This document shows positions 6,601-9,934 of a DNA stretch of 9,934 nt, one piece after another. The stretch covers positions 1 through 9,934 of the forward strand of contig JAPFFX010000084.1 in the NCBI GenBank assembly GCA_026645375.1, written 5' to 3'. The notes under the pieces are model-generated. The model saw nothing but the letters and a program-made list of their open reading frames with translations, searched no databases and was not told the DNA's origin. A program made the translations under genes and the position numbers. How positions within the stretch are numbered: the stretch's first letter is position 1; each line of letters starts with the position of its first letter. The DNA comes from Citricoccus sp. WCRC_4. GTDB lineage: Bacteria; Actinomycetota; Actinomycetes; Actinomycetales; Micrococcaceae.

Positions 6601-8283
6601 TCAGTCCGCCAGCGCGACGGGCGCGATCTCGTCGAAGAGATCCCCCGGCCCGGGATTGCCCTCGGCGCTGGAACCGCCGAAGTAGTCCATGACACCCCAG
6701 ACCGCATTCAGCCCGGTCTGCACCGCGCCCTCCGCCCAGGCGGGGGTGAAGGAGACATCATCACCGGCCAGGAAGATCCCGCGTTGGCTCTCGGGCAGGT
6801 CCCGCTGCATGAAGTGGGTGTACATCCGGTGGTTGTAGCGGTAGTGCCCGGGCAGGGCCCCCTTGAACGCACCCAGGAAGAACGGGTCGTCCTCCCAGGA
6901 CACCGTCACGGGTTCGCCCACGATGTGACTGCGGATGTCCACGGTCGGATAGATCTTCGACAGCGAGTTCAGCGCGAGGTCGACCCGGCGGTCCACGGCG
7001 TGCGGGAGCATCTTCAGGGAGTCCGACATCCACGAGTAGGACAGGCAGATCGCGGCCGGACGATCGGGGCCGTCGTCGAAGAGGTAGGTGCCCCGCGTCA
7101 GCCGGTCGGTGAGCGTCATGCTCATCTGGTGGCGACCGGTCTCCGGGTCCGTGCGCAGCCAGAACGGTTCGTCGACCATGACGAAGGTCTTCGTCGACTG
7201 CATGTACCGCGTCCGGTCCAGCGCCATCCACAGGTCCTGGGAGAACAGTCCCTCGTCGCAGTCGACCTCCGTGGTCAGCAGCCAGCTGTGGCACGTCGCG
7301 ACCACGGCGTGGTGCCGGCGCGTGGTGCCCCACCGGTCCCGCACGCAGAACCGGCCGTCGTCGTCCCGCCCGATGGCCGAGGCGGCCGCCAGCGTGGCCC
7401 CGTGGTGGAGGGAGGACAGCGTGGTCCCGGCGGGCCAGGGCCCGCCGGGGCGGACCGGCAGCTCCCACAGCCCACGGGGCAACTGGTCGACACCGCCCAC
7501 GATGAGCCGCTGGTCGGCGTCGCAGTTGGTGAGGACCACCCGCAGGATCTCCAGCATGGAGTTCGGGAAGTCCGAGTCCCATCCTCCCGTGCCGAACCCC
7601 ACGACGCCGAACAGCTCCCGGTCGCGGAAGGACAGGGACCCGAAGGCCTTCGACCGGGCGATGAAGTCGTAGAACGTCCGGTCGTCCCAGTCCGCCACGA
7701 GGGCATCCCAGGACTCCTTGAGCCGGGGCACGTCGCGATGCCGGATGGCCTCCTGCATCTCGGTGTACCCGATCTCCTCCAGCGCGGCGTCCCAGGCGTC
7801 GGAGATCGTGGTGAAGGCCTCGGGGAGGTCCGCCAGGGTCTGCCCGTAGAAGGTCTCGCCGCCGATGTCGATGACCGTGCTTCCCGCGGCGGGTGTCAGC
7901 GGGTTCGGGAAGGGCCGGTGCTCCAGGCCCAGGAGGTCGGCGTAGTGGAAGAAGGTGCTGCCCGAGGTCGGGAAGCGCATCCCGCCCAGTTCCGCCACCA
8001 CGCCCTCGGCGCCGTCGAAGCGGTGGGTGCGCAACCGGCCACCGATCCTGGTGGGCTCGTAGATCACCGGCTTGAGCCCCAGGTTCATCAGCTCGTAGGC
8101 GGCGACCATGCCCGACAGCCCCGCTCCGATGATCGCGACCTCACGCCCGAGGACCGCCTGCGGCAGCGCACCGAGGCCGGCGGGATGGTCCAGCCACTCG
8201 TCGTAGGCGAACGGGAAGTCGGGCCCGAACATGGTGACCGGCAGGGGCGAGGTGTCCTCCTCGGACGGCGTGAAGATGCTCAC
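6601..8283 (-). CDS. davB: FAD-dependent L-lysine 2-monooxygenase (DavB), amine oxidase family
   Basis: Flavoenzyme expected to convert L-lysine and O2 to 5-aminovaleramide, CO2 and water, starting lysine catabolism through 5-aminovalerate. 560 residues, the length I recall for Pseudomonas DavB. The FAD-binding motif IIGAGLSGMVAAYEL is at 51-65 and the GGRLRT motif at 81-86; ELGGMRFP (98-105) and the C-terminal flavin segment GIFLAGDDVSFTPAWAEGAV (502-521) follow. Long stretches look near-identical to the remembered Pseudomonas enzyme, for example GWDSDFPNSMLEI (234-246), MALDRTRYMQS (353-363) and LSYSWMSD (414-421). The related IaaM (tryptophan) and phenylalanine monooxygenases are more distant. 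The start is GTG at 8283, giving an N-terminus of the expected length; no ribosome-binding site is seen, and CATAGT (8292-8297) suggests a leaderless mRNA. First gene of a davB-davA unit. Confidence 0.88.
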   Translation of the reverse strand: MSIFTPSEEDTSPLPVTMFGPDFPFAYDEWLDHPAGLGALPQAVLGREVAIIGAGLSGMVAAYELMNLGLKPVIYEPTRIGGRLRTHRFDGAEGVVAELGGMRFPTSGSTFFHYADLLGLEHRPFPNPLTPAAGSTVIDIGGETFYGQTLADLPEAFTTISDAWDAALEEIGYTEMQEAIRHRDVPRLKESWDALVADWDDRTFYDFIARSKAFGSLSFRDRELFGVVGFGTGGWDSDFPNSMLEILRVVLTNCDADQRLIVGGVDQLPRGLWELPVRPGGPWPAGTTLSSLHHGATLAAASAIGRDDDGRFCVRDRWGTTRRHHAVVATCHSWLLTTEVDCDEGLFSQDLWMALDRTRYMQSTKTFVMVDEPFWLRTDPETGRHQMSMTLTDRLTRGTYLFDDGPDRPAAICLSYSWMSDSLKMLPHAVDRRVDLALNSLSKIYPTVDIRSHIVGEPVTVSWEDDPFFLGAFKGALPGHYRYNHRMYTHFMQRDLPESQRGIFLAGDDVSFTPAWAEGAVQTGLNAVWGVMDYFGGSSAEGNPGPGDLFDEIAPVALAD

Positions 8284-8291
8284 GTCAGGAG

Positions 8292-8297
8292 ACTATG
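8292..8297 (-). promoter_or_regulatory. Candidate davBA -10 element
   Basis: CATAGT on the minus strand matches the -10 consensus at four of six positions and ends 8 bases before the davB GTG at 8283. Transcription would begin at or within a few bases of the start codon. No ribosome-binding sequence lies between. The -35 position is G-rich and does not match TTGACA. No regulator gene or clear operator is seen nearby. Confidence 0.3.
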
Positions 8298-8412
8298 GTG
8301 TCCGTCGCCGCCTGCCCACCCCCCGGTTGATCGGCGCAGGACACCACGTCGCGCAGGCCCCCGCCATCCGTTGTCCGCCCCGCAGCCGGTCGAAGTCCTG
8401 CGGCCGCCGTAG

Positions 8413-8430
8413 CCCGGTGTCCTGGCCGGG
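8413..8430 (-). terminator. Weak hairpin downstream of the ABC exporter gene
   Basis: The 188-bp gap 8284-8471 holds no gene. An inverted repeat CCCGG (8413-8417) and CCGGG (8426-8430) has an 8-base loop. A second small dyad, CCCGT-G-ACGGG, lies at 8446-8456, closer to the ABC stop. Both come after the exporter gene on its own strand, but neither is followed by a T-run, so termination here is inferred from position only. Confidence 0.22.
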
Positions 8431-8471
8431 GCGATGGGGAGTGCTCCCGTGACGGGCCGCGATGCTCCTGT

Positions 8472-9934
8472 TCAGGGGAGGGTCACGTCCGCGTTGGGGT
8501 CGTCGAACTGGGTCCGGTACAGCTCCGCGTACCGGCCCCCGCGGGCCAACAGGTCCGCGTGCGGCCCCTCCTCCACCACGCGCCCGTCCTCGACCACCAG
8601 GATGCGGTCCGCGGAGCGGATGGTGGAGAGCCGGTGCGCGATCACGACGGCGGTGCGGCCTTCCAGCGCCTCGGCCAGCGCGGCCTGGACGGCCTTCTCC
8701 GAGGTGGAGTCCAGGGCGGCCGTCGCCTCGTCCAGCAGGACGACGCGCGGAGCGGCCAGCAGCAACCGGGCGATCGTCATGCGCTGTCGCTCTCCCCCGG
8801 AGAGCCGGTAGCCACGCTCCCCCACCACGGTGTCGAGCCGGTCCGGCAGGCCCTCGACCACGTCCCGCAGGCGGGCGCGGTCGATCGCCTCCCACACCTC
8901 CTCGTCGGTGGCCCCGGGCCGGGCCAGCGTCAGGTTCCCGCGGATCGTGTCATGGAACAGGTGCCCGTCCTGGGTGACCATGCCCACCGTCTCCTGCAGG
9001 GACGCGAAGGTGGTGTCCCGGACGTCCAGGCCGTTGTAGCGGACCGACCCCGAGCCGACGTCGTAGAGCCGGGCCAGCAGTGAGGCGATGGTGGACTTGC
9101 CCGCACCCGAGGTGCCGACCAGGGCGTAGGTCTGCCCCGGCTGCACCGTGAAGGAGATCCCGTGCAGCACCTCGGCCCCGCCCCGGCGGTCCAGCACGGC
9201 CACCTCCTCGAGCGAGGCCAGGGAGACCTGGTCCGCGCTGGGATAGGAGAACCGCACGTCCTGCACCTCGAGGGTGACCGGGCCGTCCGGGATGGCCCGC
9301 GCGTCGGGACGCTGGCGGATCAACGGTTCCAGGTCCAGCACCTCGAAGACCCGGTCGAAGGAGACGAGGGCACCCATGATCTCCACGCGCGCACTGGCCA
9401 GTCCGGTCAGCGGGGCGTAGAGCCGGGTCAACAGCAGGGCGAGCGTGACGACGTCCCCGGCCTCGAGCGTCCCGGCCAGGGCCTGCAGTCCGCCGATGCC
9501 GTAGACGGCCGCCAGGGCGAGCGCGGAGACGAGGGTCAGTGCCGTCATGAACACGGACTGGCGCACGGAGATGCCCACGCCGACCGCCCGGACCCTGTCG
9601 GCCCGGGAGGCGAACTCGGCCGACTCCCGCGCCGGGTTGCCGAAGAGCTTGACGAGGGTCGCTCCGGCGGCGGAGAACCGCTCGGTCATTTGGTCGCCCA
9701 TCGTCGCGTTGGACTGGGCCTGGCTGCGGCTGAGTTCGGCGATCTTGCCGCCCATGAAACGCGCCGGGATCAGGAACAGCGGCAGCAGCACCAGGGAGAC
9801 GAGCGTGACCTGCCAGGACGTCGTCAGCATGACGATCAGGGTCAGCACCAGGGAGACCACGTTCATCACCACGCCGGACAGGGTGCGGGAGATCGCCGTC
9901 TGGGCGCCGATGACGTCGTTATTGAGCCGGGAGA
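8472..9934 (-). CDS. ABC exporter, fused transmembrane and ATPase domains, N-terminus beyond window
   Basis: Half-transporter of the type IV (ABCB/MsbA-like) exporter family, expected to work as a dimer in the membrane and export a drug, lipid or peptide; the substrate cannot be read. 486 residues are visible. The frame stays open to the window edge, reading SRLNNDVIGAQ, a typical mid-membrane-domain motif, so the GTG at 9872 is not the start. Visible fragment: about four helices (22-40, 42-58, 128-150, 159-179), then the ATPase with Walker A GTSGAGKST (273-281), Q-loop Gln321, signature LSGGERQ (377-383), Walker B VVLLDE (397-402, Glu402 catalytic) and H-loop His433. An insert of about 25 residues before Walker A (SLASLEEVAVLDRRGG) is, from memory, common in actinobacterial members. 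All ATPase residues are intact. It is on the same strand as davBA but 188 bp away, so probably a separate unit. Confidence 0.92.
   Translation of the reverse strand, partial: SRLNNDVIGAQTAISRTLSGVVMNVVSLVLTLIVMLTTSWQVTLVSLVLLPLFLIPARFMGGKIAELSRSQAQSNATMGDQMTERFSAAGATLVKLFGNPARESAEFASRADRVRAVGVGISVRQSVFMTALTLVSALALAAVYGIGGLQALAGTLEAGDVVTLALLLTRLYAPLTGLASARVEIMGALVSFDRVFEVLDLEPLIRQRPDARAIPDGPVTLEVQDVRFSYPSADQVSLASLEEVAVLDRRGGAEVLHGISFTVQPGQTYALVGTSGAGKSTIASLLARLYDVGSGSVRYNGLDVRDTTFASLQETVGMVTQDGHLFHDTIRGNLTLARPGATDEEVWEAIDRARLRDVVEGLPDRLDTVVGERGYRLSGGERQRMTIARLLLAAPRVVLLDEATAALDSTSEKAVQAALAEALEGRTAVVIAHRLSTIRSADRILVVEDGRVVEEGPHADLLARGGRYAELYRTQFDDPNADVTLP

Noticed and set aside
6784..8412. 542-codon plus-strand open frame opposite davB
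   Set aside because: Antisense shadow; rich in Gly, Val, His, Arg and Gln with no domain structure.
4811..8875. 15-base direct repeat (4811-4825 and 8861-8875)
   Set aside because: The second copy encodes ordinary ABC ATPase sequence; two isolated GC-rich 15-mers are most simply chance.
8293..8895. 200-codon minus-strand open frame overlapping the ABC gene end
   Set aside because: It is the ABC ATPase sequence in another frame, Arg/Gly-rich with no motif.
8472..9872. ABC exporter taken as complete from the GTG at 9872
   Set aside because: Upstream codons remain open to the edge and encode membrane-domain sequence of the family (LNNDVIGAQ), so the gene is truncated by the window.

Overview
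The window is very GC-rich, with almost every third codon position G or C, frequent GTG starts and actinobacterial-type proteins. Examples are a PcrA helicase with a Gly-rich linker and Tudor-like tail, and an ABC exporter with the actinobacterial insert before its Walker A. It looks like a chromosomal segment of a high-GC actinobacterium, plausibly of the Micrococcaceae. The genus is a guess and no 16S is present.

Layout. (1) 1-2240, minus strand: sucC and sucD (sucD cut by the left edge), the two subunits of succinyl-CoA synthetase of the TCA cycle, 15 bp apart and preceded by a 232-bp gap with a candidate promoter and hairpin. (2) 2241-4754, minus: pcrA, a UvrD/PcrA DNA repair helicase. 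(3) 4755-4848: divergent promoter gap. (4) 4849-5577, plus: an unassigned four-helix membrane protein with a basic, disordered N-terminus. (5) 5679-5755, plus: tRNA-Arg(CCT) with encoded CCA. (6) 5795-8283, minus: a tight two-gene unit that I read as davB (L-lysine 2-monooxygenase) followed by davA (5-aminovaleramidase). (7) 8472 to the right edge, minus: an ABC exporter (membrane domain plus ATPase) missing its N-terminus.

How the genes fit. The davBA pair makes chemical sense. DavB would oxidatively decarboxylate L-lysine to 5-aminovaleramide, and DavA would hydrolyse this to 5-aminovalerate and ammonia. No later pathway gene (davT, davD), lysine transporter or Lrp-type regulator is visible here, so downstream steps must be encoded elsewhere. 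The sucCD/pcrA block is housekeeping.

I found no CRISPR array, insertion sequence, prophage gene or toxin-antitoxin pair, and no convincing undescribed system. The most interesting points are davBA in an actinobacterial setting, the retained specificity residues of DavB, possible leaderless starts for pcrA and davB, and the unassigned membrane protein. Family assignments rest on motifs and remembered homologues, not on a search.
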